NCBI RefSeq assembly: GCF_023715345.1
Contig: NZ_JAMBNY010000024.1
Coordinates: 1-57,961 of the forward strand
DNA from: Paenibacillus camelliae
GTDB taxonomy: Bacteria > Bacillota > Bacilli > Paenibacillales > Paenibacillaceae
DNA length: 57,961 bases
Direction: 5' to 3'
Shown: piece after piece, positions 26,044-35,020 of the stretch
How the letters are laid out: every line of letters starts with the position of its first letter
Numbering within the stretch: the stretch's first letter is position 1
The notes under the pieces: model-generated
What the model was told of the DNA's origin: nothing
Database searches by the model: none
Seen by the model: the letters and a program-made list of their open reading frames with translations, nothing else
Program-made: the position numbers and the translations under genes

Positions 26044-26751
26044 ATGAATAAAGCTGTATTTTTTGATGTTGATGATACGCTGTATGATCATTTGATTCCT
26101 TTTCGGAAGGCTGTTTATCCATGGACTGAGCATATTGCTCATTTTCCATACGAGAAAGCTTATCACCGTATGCGTTACTATAGCGATATGCTATCACTAG
26201 AGTTTGGCGGCGCTGGTCAGATGGAGGAAGGTGACTCAACTGATCTTATGCGAAGAAAAAGATTCCAGCTAGCACTGGAGGAATTTGATGTTCTGTTAAC
26301 AGAGCAGGAAGCCGAGCAGATACAGCAGCTGTATCTAGCGTGCCAGTTTGATATTGAGTGCTTTGATGGGGCAAGGGAGCTAATACTGGAGCTGCAGCAG
26401 AAAGGCTATGTGGTAGGCTTGCTTACTAATGGCGCAGAAGCTCACCAATGGAAAAAAATTCGCGCGCTAAAGCTTGATGAGCTCATTCCACTGAGCCGAA
26501 TTTTTGTATCAGGTACATATGGGATCGACAAGCCAGATCCGGATATTTTCCGTCTTATTAATGAGAGAATTGATATACCGGCAGCGCAATGTACATACAT
26601 TGGAGATTCTTGGCGCAACGATGTAATTGGCGCTTGCCATGCTGACTGGAATGTCATTTGGTTCAATCATCGTGAGCTAGAGCAAGAGGCGGGTATAACG
26701 CTGCTCGGTGATGTGAAGGATTATGCTGAGCTTAGAGCGATACTGCTATAG
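26044..26751 (+). CDS. HAD-family hydrolase
   Basis: A 235-residue haloacid dehalogenase-superfamily phosphatase with an alpha-helical cap (type IA). Motif I is FFDVDDTLYD with nucleophile Asp8 and Asp10, motif II is the Thr in LLTNGAE, motif III is the Lys in DKPDPDIF and motif IV is YIGDSWRND. The substrate cannot be read; similar proteins include nucleotidases and sugar phosphatases. Start ATG follows TAGGAGAG. The PAS/HD-GYP gene begins 54 bp downstream on the same strand and may be co-transcribed. Confidence 0.9.
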   Translation: MNKAVFFDVDDTLYDHLIPFRKAVYPWTEHIAHFPYEKAYHRMRYYSDMLSLEFGGAGQMEEGDSTDLMRRKRFQLALEEFDVLLTEQEAEQIQQLYLACQFDIECFDGARELILELQQKGYVVGLLTNGAEAHQWKKIRALKLDELIPLSRIFVSGTYGIDKPDPDIFRLINERIDIPAAQCTYIGDSWRNDVIGACHADWNVIWFNHRELEQEAGITLLGDVKDYAELRAILL

Positions 26752-26805
26752 CTTAGCTTGCGATGGAATGATAGCAAACAATCTACTAAAGAGAGTGAAA
26801 ACGAG

Positions 26806-27819
26806 ATGGACAATGCGAATAAACGATTACTTCCTTATTTTGAACAGCTTTTGCGTTTGTCCGATGCGGTCATTATTACGGATTCGCGACATCATATTTG
26901 TTTCGTAAATGAGACGTATGAACGAATAACGGGCTTTGCTGCTCACGAGGTAACGGGGAGAAAAGCAGGCTTATTGCGTACGAAGCATACCCCTGCTGAA
27001 ACATACCAGCATATGCACCATGCATTAAGCCGCAACGAGCCATGGTCTGGTGTATTCACGAACCGTAAACGAAGCGGTCAATTGTGGCATTCCTCCATTA
27101 CGATTACACCTTATGTTGTGGAGGAGCAGACGTATTATGTTGGGGTTTTCCGCGAGCTAGAGCAGCTGCAGCGAGGGCATTACTTGGATGAGCAGCGGGC
27201 AGGTAATCTTCAGAGCTCGTTGCTGAAGGTGCTTGCTATATCCTGCGAGATTCGTGACCCCGGGATAGAGAACCATCTCATACGAGTTCAGCAGCTGACG
27301 GAGCTGCTAGTCAATCGTTATAACGAAACGCAAGGTCAAAAGCTGCTTCAGAGCTATATCCAGCAAATAATTAATGGGAGCATCCTTCATGATATAGGCA
27401 AATCAGCGATACCAGAAGGAATATTGTACAAGCCGGGCACACTTGCGCCGTATGAACGGACGATTATTGAGATGCATCCCTACATTGGTGTAGACATCCT
27501 CGATAAAATTAATGGTGAGCTTCATGATGAGCTGTTTGAGGATGAATTTGCCGTTGCTAAAAATATCATCCTTCATCATCATGAGCGCTGGGATGGCAAT
27601 GGATATCCGATGAAGCTTAAGCAGACAGATATTCCGCTTGAAGCACGTATCGTAAGTGTAGTCGATGTGTTTGATGCATTAACCTCAAAACGTCCCTATA
27701 AGGAAAAATGGACGGCTAAGGCGGCGATTGAGCTGCTTATCGAACAGAAGAACAAGCAGTTTGACGCTGAAATTGTAGACGTCTTTGTTACACTGTATGA
27801 GGATGGTCTGCTGGACTAA
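26806..27819 (+). CDS. PAS domain/HD-GYP cyclic-di-GMP phosphodiesterase-type protein
   Basis: About 337 residues, starting at ATG 26806 (a TTG at 26758 is open in frame but has no ribosome site). An N-terminal PAS domain (about residues 10-125) has typical CFVNETYERITGFAAHEVTG and NEPWSG...W segments. The C-terminal HD-GYP domain (about 145-337) has the metal-site HDIGK, then HHHERWDGNGYP with the GYP triad, and a closing SVVDVFDALTSKRPYK motif. HD-GYP enzymes hydrolyse cyclic-di-GMP. There is no membrane segment, so it is a cytosolic sensor for a small ligand, redox state or light. It ends at a strong terminator. Confidence 0.9.
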   Translation: MDNANKRLLPYFEQLLRLSDAVIITDSRHHICFVNETYERITGFAAHEVTGRKAGLLRTKHTPAETYQHMHHALSRNEPWSGVFTNRKRSGQLWHSSITITPYVVEEQTYYVGVFRELEQLQRGHYLDEQRAGNLQSSLLKVLAISCEIRDPGIENHLIRVQQLTELLVNRYNETQGQKLLQSYIQQIINGSILHDIGKSAIPEGILYKPGTLAPYERTIIEMHPYIGVDILDKINGELHDELFEDEFAVAKNIILHHHERWDGNGYPMKLKQTDIPLEARIVSVVDVFDALTSKRPYKEKWTAKAAIELLIEQKNKQFDAEIVDVFVTLYEDGLLD

Positions 27820-27869
27820 TTTGCTAATCTAATAATGAAGACTTAAAGCTTCTAGGTTATGAGGCGTTA

Positions 27870-27927
27870 AAAAGCGAACTATACTGAATCTTCGACTTGA
27901 AGCTTCAGCATATAGTTCGCTTTTTTT
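27870..27927. terminator. Bidirectional terminator
   Basis: Arms AAAGCGAACTATACTGAA and TTCAGCATATAGTTCGC pair with one bulge, followed by TTTTTTT on + and TTTTTAA on the minus side. It lies between the convergent HD-GYP and SNF2 genes. Confidence 0.88.
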
Positions 27928-28005
27928 CATTGGCAAAAAACCTGTGGTCCCCCAGCCTCTTTGCATTTTCGTTAGCTGAAGCCTAACTAATACTCTTAAA
28001 ATAGC

Positions 28006-30903
28006 TTATGAGTCATCCTCTAGCGACTGATGCTGTAGCAGCAAAAGCAAATCATCCTCAGACAATGAGCTGGAGCTTAATGTATCCTGCTCGAGCATAT
28101 CGTTAACAAGCTGCTGCTTACGCTCCTGCAGCTGAATCATCTTATCTTCAAGTGTTCCCTCTGCAACTAATCGAATAATATGCACAGGCTGCTGCTGACC
28201 GATACGATGCACACGGTCGCCTGCCTGCTGCTCTACAGCGGGATTCCACCATAAGTCGTATAAAATAACGGTATCTGCACCTACAAGATTGAGTCCTGTT
28301 CCACCTGCTTTTAAAGAAAGCAAGAACAGCTCGCGTTCTCCTTGATTAAACCTATCGACAAATTCAATTCGCTCCTTTGCTGGCGTACTGCCATCCAGAT
28401 AGAAGTGTCGAAATCCTCTAAGCTCCAGCTCTGTTGAGATGATACGAAGCATGGAAGTAAATTGAGAGAAAATTAGTATCCGCTTGCCCATACTGCTGCC
28501 CTCTTCTACGATCTGAAGCAGCTGCTGCAGCTTCGCTGAGTCACCCGTATAGCCTTCAATGAACAAGGCGGGATGGCAGCATATTTGACGAAGTCTCGTA
28601 ATACCGGCTAGTATTCTAATTCGTCGTTCGCCCTTCCTCTTAGGGTCAAGATGCTTTAAGGAATCCTCCTGCAGCTTTGCCAGATGTGCTAAGTATAGCT
28701 TTTTTTGCTCCATCGTTAGCGGTGAGCTGTAGGTAGATTCGACCTTCGGCGGCAGCTCCTGCAGTACATCTCTTTTTGTTCTGCGCAATAGGAAGGGGGC
28801 TATGGCTTGCTTTAGCTTAGCTCTGTGAAGGTCCAGCCATTTTTGCTTCTCTGTAAACAGCTCAGGGTTAACAAAGCTTAGTATGGATAGGAGCTCCTCT
28901 AGACGATTCTCAATCGGTGTTCCTGTCAACGCAAAGCGATGGGCAGCGCTAAGCTTTCTTAACGCTAAGGACGTTTTCGTATAGTCATTTTTAAATGCTT
29001 GTGCTTCATCGCAAATGATCGTATGAAAGTGGTGGCCTTCAAAAAAGTTAAGCTGTGAACGCAGCGTTTGATAGGAGACGATCCATATATGCGCCTGCTG
29101 CCACGCTTCTTTATGCTTCACGTGACTAAAATGCTCTGCTTCGAGTACGGCAACCTCAACTCCGGGCGCAAAACGCTGCAGCTCATGCTCCCAATTGTAC
29201 AGTAGTGATGCAGGCGTAACGACGAGCTGCCTGTCCATTGCTGCACTGCCCATTTCATACTGACTTACGAGAAACATAATGGCCTGCAAAGTTTTACCTA
29301 GTCCCATTTCATCTGCCAAAATTCCCCCTAGCTGATGCTGTGCCAAATTCGTCATCCACTGATAGCCATCAAGCTGATAGTCACGCGGCTGAGCCGTAAT
29401 CATTTGTGGTAGTGGCGCATTAAGTTGCTCGGGATTTCTAATACTGTTAAGAAACTGTCGCAAGCTCCGAGACAGCATAATTCCTTCGGCTTGATCCATA
29501 GCTAGCATTGCTGGAATCGCACGCTGAAGCGGAATACGTTCATCATACTTGCTTGGATGGGTCAAGCCGAGCTCCTTCATCATTCGCAGCAGTGCATCGT
29601 ACTGCGGGTTCTCTAGAGATAGCAGCGTACCTTGAGATAAGCGATAATATTTTCGCTTCTGTACGAGAGCAGCCAGCAGCTGCTTCAACTCCTGATCGCT
29701 AATGCCTTTCATCGAGAATGAATATTGAAGCCAGTTGCTTTTTTCCTCCCAAGAAAGCTTGAGCTGCGGATAAACCTCTTCGGTCACATATCGAAGCTTA
29801 ACAGCTGTCGTTGCATGGATCTGGGCGAGCTGCTTTAATTGAGGCAGAATCGTTCGGAAAAATGTGTATTCATCATCATCACCTTCAATGATCATGCCAC
29901 CTTCTGTCTGGAGGCCGGGCAGCTCTAACAGTAAATTTAATATTGCATCCTCTTTATCTCTTTCCCGCAGCACGATAAAGTCGTGATGGGTTGCAGTGCC
30001 AGCGGGCTGAAAGGGCTGAATCGATAAGCTGCCATAATGAAATTCTACCCCGATGAGCAGCCGTTCACGGATTCTGTCTAAGTATATCGCAGCCTGCAGA
30101 GGCGTTGAAGTCAGCTTTCCAGCGATATCATCGGCAATGTGAATCGTTATGATTCGTTGGAGCTGCGGCACAGCTTGGTCGATAAACTGGCTAAGTGCAT
30201 CCTGCTCTAGCAGCAGCTGCCCCGCCTCCTCTTGCAGCAGATTAGCAAGCTGCAGCAGCTGCTTGCCTTGCTCCCATGATATGCGATACAGCATGCCCTT
30301 CCAGCAAGCAAGCTCATAGTTTGGCAGCAGAACTAACGACTGCAGCTGCTCACCATTGATATGATAATAGCTGTCAGTATGCATGATGGACAGCGTAATG
30401 GGCAATTTATCCGAAGAGAATTGCAGCTGATCGAAGACCTGCAGCTGTTCATCTAGTGGCAAGCTATCCAGATAATATTGAAGCTGAACGCGTGGCTCCT
30501 GCTCGAGAAGAGGTTCAAGTCGATGCCATAGGCTTCCTTGCACAGGAATTAACTTCATCTTCACTGCTTCATACTCAGAAAAGAGCTGAAGCTGCTTCCA
30601 AAGCAGCTGACAAATGGTAAGAGCATTGCTATCGATCGAATATAGCTCCGGTTCATATCGAAAGCCACGCGACATGGCGTATGTTTTATGATGGAGCACA
30701 GCATCTAAAAACCGATAAGGCTGTGTAATAATGTGGTGCTTTTTCGTTCCAGCAGCTAGCTCGAGTGCAATCGAATACGAGCCGTCCTGCTCCTGCTGAA
30801 GTAAGCATAAGTATGAAAAATGCAAGGGTATGCGGTTCTGACCCGGCTTAGCAGACTGCTCAAAAATTTGCAGCAGCTGCATCGATTTGCTTTGATCCTT
30901 CAA
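28006..30903 (-). CDS. SNF2-family DEAD/DEAH-like helicase
   Basis: A 965-residue Swi2/Snf2 ATPase. The N-terminal half (about residues 1-490) carries no motifs that I recognise beyond the bacterial SNF2-associated region. The first RecA-like lobe has Walker A DEMGLGKT (about 530-537), Walker B-type DEAQ and the LTGTPIEN motif III. The second lobe has FSQFTSML, the LSLKAGGTGLNL motif V and QAGDRVHRIGQ motif VI (to about 900), followed by a Gln-rich tail. Members translocate on duplex DNA or remodel protein-DNA or RNA polymerase complexes. The start is TTG 30903 with GGGAGG upstream. The N-terminal CxC...CxH SWIM zinc finger often found in or beside such proteins is absent. The gene is extremely rich in Gln and Leu, divergent from the LLM gene, and monocistronic. 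Confidence 0.92.
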   Translation of the reverse strand: MKDQSKSMQLLQIFEQSAKPGQNRIPLHFSYLCLLQQEQDGSYSIALELAAGTKKHHIITQPYRFLDAVLHHKTYAMSRGFRYEPELYSIDSNALTICQLLWKQLQLFSEYEAVKMKLIPVQGSLWHRLEPLLEQEPRVQLQYYLDSLPLDEQLQVFDQLQFSSDKLPITLSIMHTDSYYHINGEQLQSLVLLPNYELACWKGMLYRISWEQGKQLLQLANLLQEEAGQLLLEQDALSQFIDQAVPQLQRIITIHIADDIAGKLTSTPLQAAIYLDRIRERLLIGVEFHYGSLSIQPFQPAGTATHHDFIVLRERDKEDAILNLLLELPGLQTEGGMIIEGDDDEYTFFRTILPQLKQLAQIHATTAVKLRYVTEEVYPQLKLSWEEKSNWLQYSFSMKGISDQELKQLLAALVQKRKYYRLSQGTLLSLENPQYDALLRMMKELGLTHPSKYDERIPLQRAIPAMLAMDQAEGIMLSRSLRQFLNSIRNPEQLNAPLPQMITAQPRDYQLDGYQWMTNLAQHQLGGILADEMGLGKTLQAIMFLVSQYEMGSAAMDRQLVVTPASLLYNWEHELQRFAPGVEVAVLEAEHFSHVKHKEAWQQAHIWIVSYQTLRSQLNFFEGHHFHTIICDEAQAFKNDYTKTSLALRKLSAAHRFALTGTPIENRLEELLSILSFVNPELFTEKQKWLDLHRAKLKQAIAPFLLRRTKRDVLQELPPKVESTYSSPLTMEQKKLYLAHLAKLQEDSLKHLDPKRKGERRIRILAGITRLRQICCHPALFIEGYTGDSAKLQQLLQIVEEGSSMGKRILIFSQFTSMLRIISTELELRGFRHFYLDGSTPAKERIEFVDRFNQGERELFLLSLKAGGTGLNLVGADTVILYDLWWNPAVEQQAGDRVHRIGQQQPVHIIRLVAEGTLEDKMIQLQERKQQLVNDMLEQDTLSSSSLSEDDLLLLLQHQSLEDDS

Positions 30904-31026
30904 AAATAATAACCTCCCGTTCGCTTATAGCCTGTATCATAAGTATACCTGTTCGAGCGCAACTTTGCTTCTAGAAGGTTCAATTGGTACTATAGAATTA
31001 GACATCGCAAGGAGGGTAAGAGAATA

Positions 31027-32022
31027 ATGAAAAAAATTCCTTTTTCTATATTAGATGTAGCACCCATTATTGAAGGCGGCGGAGTGGCCGACGCATTGCA
31101 GCGTTCGGTTGAGCTTGCTCAGATGGCAGAGCAGCAAGGCTATACAAGATTTTGGCTCGCTGAGCACCATAATGCACCGAATATTGCAAGCTCAGCGACA
31201 GCTGTTGTTATAGCACATGTTGCATCCCAGACCAAAACAATTCGGGTAGGCTCAGGTGGTGTTATGCTGCCTAATCATGCCCCTCTAGCCATCGCAGAGC
31301 AGTTCGGAACATTAGAGGCTTTGCACCCAGGAAGAATTGATCTTGGCCTAGGTCGAGCTCCAGGAACAGATCCAATTACGGCTAGAGCATTGCGTGGCGA
31401 GCGGCATACGAATGGCGCGAACTTCCCGGAGCAGCTGGAGGAGCTTCAAAGCTTTATGCATCCAGCAAGGCATGTTCAGCATGCGATTCGCGCGATTCCA
31501 GGAGAGGGTGCAGATGTTCCCATTTGGCTTCTTGGCTCAAGTGATTTCAGTGCTGCACTTGCTGCAGAAAAAGGGCTGCCGTTTGCATTTGCCGGTCATT
31601 TCTCTCCGACCTATATCGTGCCTGCGTTAAAGCTGTATAAACAGTCCTTTAAGCCATCTAGCGATTATGAAAAGCCCTACAGCATGGTTGCAGTCAACGT
31701 CATCATCGCTGATACGGATGAAGAGGCTCAATATTTGGCAACATCGATGCATCAGATGTTTCTAGGCTTTATCCGCAACAAACGAACCCCACTTCAGCCT
31801 CCTGTTGAGAATATGGACGAGCTATGGAGTGAGCAGGAAAAGTTTATGGTGGAGCAGCAGGTAGGCTCATCGATCATCGGCAGCAAGCAAACGGTACAAG
31901 AGCAATTACAAAAGCTTATTGAAGCGACTGATGTGGATGAGATTATGGCAACGGCTTACATATTTGATCACGAAGCTAGATTAAATTCTTTCAAAATGCT
32001 GGCGTCCATTTTACAAAAATAA
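31027..32022 (+). CDS. LLM-class flavin-dependent oxidoreductase
   Basis: A 331-residue bacterial luciferase-like monooxygenase of the short single-gene type. Conserved features are FSILDVAPI at the N-terminus, FWLAEHHNAPNIASSATAV (about residues 42-60), RVGSGGVMLPNHAPL (about 74-88), GRIDLGLGRAPGTD (about 101-114) and PIWLLGSSDFSA (about 163-174). These enzymes use FMNH2 and oxygen; the substrate is unknown. Start ATG 31027 follows AAGGAGGG. It stands alone, divergent from the SNF2 gene. Confidence 0.92.
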   Translation: MKKIPFSILDVAPIIEGGGVADALQRSVELAQMAEQQGYTRFWLAEHHNAPNIASSATAVVIAHVASQTKTIRVGSGGVMLPNHAPLAIAEQFGTLEALHPGRIDLGLGRAPGTDPITARALRGERHTNGANFPEQLEELQSFMHPARHVQHAIRAIPGEGADVPIWLLGSSDFSAALAAEKGLPFAFAGHFSPTYIVPALKLYKQSFKPSSDYEKPYSMVAVNVIIADTDEEAQYLATSMHQMFLGFIRNKRTPLQPPVENMDELWSEQEKFMVEQQVGSSIIGSKQTVQEQLQKLIEATDVDEIMATAYIFDHEARLNSFKMLASILQK

Positions 32023-32045
32023 TAAATTAAGTACGTTAAATACTA

Positions 32046-32075
32046 TTGGTAACATTTAGGTGAAAGTGCTATACT
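32046..32075 (+). promoter_or_regulatory. Promoter of the TraB/GumN gene
   Basis: TTGGTA at 32046-32051, an 18-nt spacer and TATACT at 32070-32075, 35 bases before the predicted start codon. Confidence 0.55.
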
Positions 32076-32109
32076 AGTTTAACTATGACTTTTTAGGAGG
32101 ATGAAAGAC

Positions 32110-33402
32110 TTGAAGAAGTGGTTAACTAGCTTTATGGCGCTTTTACTCGTATTTGCATTCGCTCTACCAACACAAGCGCAATCAAGCGGTGTTTCCGTTG
32201 TGTACAACGGTGAAAAGCTGGCATTTTCTGAGCCTGCATTTGTTGAAAAAGGTAAAACGTATGTACCGATTAGAAGCTTTTTTGAAGAATTAGAATATGA
32301 GGTTAGCTATAAGGGCGCTCAAAAGGAAATTATTCTTGATTGGGCTAACTATGAATCTATTATTCATTTAGATACCATGAAGGTTACTGAATACGATGAG
32401 GTTATCATTGAAAACCTTGATCTTGTATATCGCAATCATACATATTACGCACCTATTCGTGAGCTGGAGCCTGTAACGATTACAACGACGAAATGGGATT
32501 CAGCAGCGAAAACCGTATATATTATTGATGACTATACGTCAGTTGTTGAGGAAGACCATGTTGCACCTGAGGGCTTTCTATGGAAAGTAGCAAAGGGCGA
32601 CAAAACGGCTTATATGCTTGGTTCAATTCATGTAGGCGATGTATCCATGTATCCGCTGCGTGATGCTATCTATGAGGCATACGATGAATCAGATATCGTT
32701 GTAACCGAGGTGGACATCTCACGTGAACCATCTGAAGATGAGATGGTTGAAATTGAAAAACTACTATATTATCAGGATGGCACAACGCTGAAGGATCACC
32801 TGACTCCGGAGCTCTATAACTCTGTTATTTCTATTGCTAAAGAGATTGGTATGGACGGCGAAGATTTGAAAGAGTTTGAGACGTATCAGGTTTGGTTTGT
32901 CAATATGCTGTTTGCATCTTTAGCAGATGCAAGTGAAGCTAGTGCTGGACTTGGCGTTGATCTACATTTCCTATTGCTAGCTGACGAGGATGAGCTGCCA
33001 ACTGGCGAGCTAGAATCGTTTATGCTTCAATATAATATGCTTTCTGGCTTTTCTTCAGAGCTGCAGGAGCAGCTATTGCAAGAGACAATAACCTATTATG
33101 AGTATTTAAGTAGTGGCATGGAATTGCCAGCAACGAGCACAGACTATCTGCTTGAGATTTGGGCTGACGGTAACTTAGAAGCGTTGGATGAAATTGCTAA
33201 CGAGATGAAGTCCTCCAATCTTGAATACTACGATGGCTTGCTTACAATACGTAATGTTGGTATGACAGATAAAATCGAGCAATATTTGAATGAAGGCAGC
33301 TATAACACATACTTCGTCATTGCAGGAGCGCTGCACTTTGCAGGTGAGGATAGCATTATTAAAATGCTAGAAGAGCGTGGCTATACCGTTGAAAGACTAT
33401 AA
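32110..33402 (+). CDS. Secreted TraB/GumN-family protein with N-terminal stalk-type (copper amine oxidase N-like) domain
   Basis: About 430 residues. AGGAGG directly abuts the ATG at 32101 (no spacer) but is 9 bases from TTG 32110, so I take TTG as the start. A signal peptide (KKWLTSFMALLLVFAFALPTQA) leads to a domain (about residues 28-150) with the FVEKGKTYVPIRSFFEELEY signature of the copper-amine-oxidase-N/stalk family. The rest (about 165-430) is TraB/GumN: LGSIHVGD, TEVDIS, and a final YFVIAGALHFAGEDSI. The family is related to Tiki-type metalloproteases through the GxxH motifs. It should be exported, and the stalk domain probably holds it at the cell wall. Substrate unknown. It is followed by a strong terminator. 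Confidence 0.88.
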   Translation: MKKWLTSFMALLLVFAFALPTQAQSSGVSVVYNGEKLAFSEPAFVEKGKTYVPIRSFFEELEYEVSYKGAQKEIILDWANYESIIHLDTMKVTEYDEVIIENLDLVYRNHTYYAPIRELEPVTITTTKWDSAAKTVYIIDDYTSVVEEDHVAPEGFLWKVAKGDKTAYMLGSIHVGDVSMYPLRDAIYEAYDESDIVVTEVDISREPSEDEMVEIEKLLYYQDGTTLKDHLTPELYNSVISIAKEIGMDGEDLKEFETYQVWFVNMLFASLADASEASAGLGVDLHFLLLADEDELPTGELESFMLQYNMLSGFSSELQEQLLQETITYYEYLSSGMELPATSTDYLLEIWADGNLEALDEIANEMKSSNLEYYDGLLTIRNVGMTDKIEQYLNEGSYNTYFVIAGALHFAGEDSIIKMLEERGYTVERL

Positions 33403-33500
33403 GACGAAGCTCATTAGCTGAAGCGATGCTTGAGTGAGCAGGCTTATGAAAGAATGCAACTGCTTCTAAGCTGTCGGTATTATAGCTTAGTAATTGTCAA

Positions 33501-33547
33501 GGGAGCAATTGAAGTTCATTAATGACTTCTTCACGCTCCCTTTTTTT
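33501..33547 (+). terminator. Rho-independent terminator
   Basis: GGGAGC/GCTCCC outer arms and GAAGT/ACTTC inner arms, followed by TTTTTTT. It ends the TraB/GumN gene and lies 5 bp from the end of the convergent thioredoxin gene. Confidence 0.85.
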
Positions 33548-33552
33548 ATTGC

Positions 33553-33876
33553 TCATGTAAGCTTCTCGTAGATTGCAGAAACAGAGTGGAGTGCATATAC
33601 CATGTCAACAAGCTGTCCGTGTTCAATAATGGCAAGAGCGGGTATGCTTTTAATTTGCCAAAGCTGACGAAAGTGCGGTGTGAAGTTAATGTTTGCACGA
33701 TATAGACGGTAAGGAACACCTGTTTCGGCAACAATCTCAAGCATTGTTGAAGCGACCTTGCACGTTCCGCATAAGGGTGTTGTAAATAATATGGCTGCTT
33801 TACCAACCTCCATCTCTGCAATGGATAGCAGCTGCTGTTCATTCAGTTCATCTATGCTAGATATATTTTTACTCAT
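33553..33876 (-). CDS. Thioredoxin-family protein
   Basis: A 107-residue thioredoxin-fold protein with the active site CGTC (about residues 36-39, in TTPLCGTCKVASTML) and the cis-Pro loop IKSIPALAI (about 76-84). There is no signal peptide, so it is cytosolic. The motif differs from the classical CGPC and resembles the YtpP-type thioredoxin-like proteins of bacilli. Start ATG 33876 follows GAAGGAGAG. A shorter overlapping frame (33546-33842) is a shadow. Confidence 0.88.
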   Translation of the reverse strand: MSKNISSIDELNEQQLLSIAEMEVGKAAILFTTPLCGTCKVASTMLEIVAETGVPYRLYRANINFTPHFRQLWQIKSIPALAIIEHGQLVDMVYALHSVSAIYEKLT

Positions 33877-33989
33877 AATTGAATCTCTCCTTCATAAAAT
33901 TAAGCATAAACTTTTTTTTGAGAAAATGAAACCATTGTTAGGCGAATGCGTATAGATAGTCACAAAGCAAAACGTTTATATGAAAATAC

Positions 33990-34115
33990 CTCCAAAGGGG
34001 AGTAGCTCTAGCAATAAAGTCGTCATTACGAGTGAAAGCTCCGGCTTTATTGGCAGCGATACAATCGTTGTTAGCAAGACCTTTGCCTATTTTGTTATAG
34101 GTAAAGGTCTTTTTT
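33990..34115 (+). ncRNA. yybP-ykoY manganese riboswitch with terminator platform
   Basis: The leader of the TerC gene carries the yybP-ykoY consensus pieces in order: AAAGGGGAGTAGC (from 33994), CGTCATTACGAG (34021), a paired CTTTATT/AATAAAG segment, GGCAGCGATACAATCGTTG (34052) and TTAGCAAGACC. The final stem is part of a terminator (arms AAGACCTTTGCCTAT and ATAGGTAAAGGTCTT, 34076-34111, then a T-run). Mn2+ binding to this RNA class stabilises the aptamer and lets transcription continue. The aptamer sequence happens to be an open frame joined to TerC, which explains the overlong ORF starting at 33980. Confidence 0.93.
34076..34115 (+). terminator. Riboswitch-controlled terminator
   Basis: A 15-bp perfect stem with a 6-nt loop, followed by TTTTTT, 45 bp before the TerC start codon. 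The 5' arm overlaps the 3' end of the aptamer, so the two structures exclude each other. Confidence 0.9.
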
Positions 34116-34159
34116 GTGTGGACGTAGTAAAGAGGATGTACATAAAAAGGAGGATCTTC

Positions 34160-34942
34160 ATGGATTGGTCAATGTTTTTTGAATTTGGTTCAGTGCTGCT
34201 CATTCTTGTCGCTTTAGAAGGCTTGCTTGCAGCAGACAATGCCCTAGTGCTAGCCATTATGGTAAAGCATCTGCCGGAAGCAGAGCGTAAAAAGGCACTA
34301 TTCTACGGGTTATTCGGTGCATTGGTGTTTAGATTTGCTTCGTTGTTCGCCATTTCTTTTCTTGTCAACATATGGCAAGTGCAAGCGATTGGCGCCCTTT
34401 ACCTGCTGTTTATCGCTATAAATCATATCGTCAGAAAGCTGTGGTTCCATAGCAAGCAGGATGAGACGTCGAAGAAGGAAAAGAAAGGCAGCGGCTTCTG
34501 GATGACCGTATTGAAGGTCGAGCTAGCTGATATTGCTTTTGCGATAGATTCTATCCTAGCCGCAATTGCTTTAGCGGTATCGCTGCCAAAAACGAATCTA
34601 CCGGCTATTGGCGGAATGGATGGCGGACATTTTATCGTCATATTCATTGGAGGATTAATCGGGGTTGTTATTATGCGCTTTGCAGCAAATATGTTCGTTA
34701 AGCTGCTGGAGAGCCGTCCTGGACTAGAAATTGCTGCCTTTATGATTGTTGGATGGGTAGGAGTGAAGCTTGCAGTTCATACATTAAGTCATGAGGCACT
34801 TGGAGTAATCTCCCATGATTTTGCTGAATCAACAGGCTGGAAGCTTACGTTCTATATCGTATTGATTGGTATTGCAGTATGCGGTTGGTTTTTATCAAGC
34901 AAGAAGGAAGCTGTGAGCGAAACGAAAAAGATGTCTGCTTAG
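34160..34942 (+). CDS. TerC-family membrane protein (YkoY-like, Mn2+ export)
   Basis: A 260-residue TerC-family protein with about seven membrane segments. Conserved metal-site acidic motifs are ALEGLLAADNALVLAIMV (near residues 16-33) and KVELADIAFAIDSILAAIAL (near 118-137). TerC proteins of this type move Mn2+ out of the cytosol and help load secreted metalloenzymes. The start is ATG 34160 after AAAAGGAGG; the upstream extension is riboswitch sequence, not coding. Control by the yybP-ykoY riboswitch strongly supports a manganese role. Confidence 0.93.
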   Translation: MDWSMFFEFGSVLLILVALEGLLAADNALVLAIMVKHLPEAERKKALFYGLFGALVFRFASLFAISFLVNIWQVQAIGALYLLFIAINHIVRKLWFHSKQDETSKKEKKGSGFWMTVLKVELADIAFAIDSILAAIALAVSLPKTNLPAIGGMDGGHFIVIFIGGLIGVVIMRFAANMFVKLLESRPGLEIAAFMIVGWVGVKLAVHTLSHEALGVISHDFAESTGWKLTFYIVLIGIAVCGWFLSSKKEAVSETKKMSA

Positions 34943-35020
34943 TTGTTGAGTTGTTAGCAATTGTAAAGTAGCTCCGTACTTGTTAAAGTAAATGTAAATG
35001 AATAACAAGGAGGAGGCGGC

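Noticed and set aside
33546..33842. 98-residue minus-strand ORF overlapping the thioredoxin gene
   Set aside because: Out-of-frame shadow; the other frame has the CGTC active site and a good ribosome site.
33980..34159. N-terminal 60-residue extension of the TerC reading frame
   Set aside because: It is the yybP-ykoY riboswitch and terminator read as protein; AAAAGGAGG precedes the ATG at 34160.
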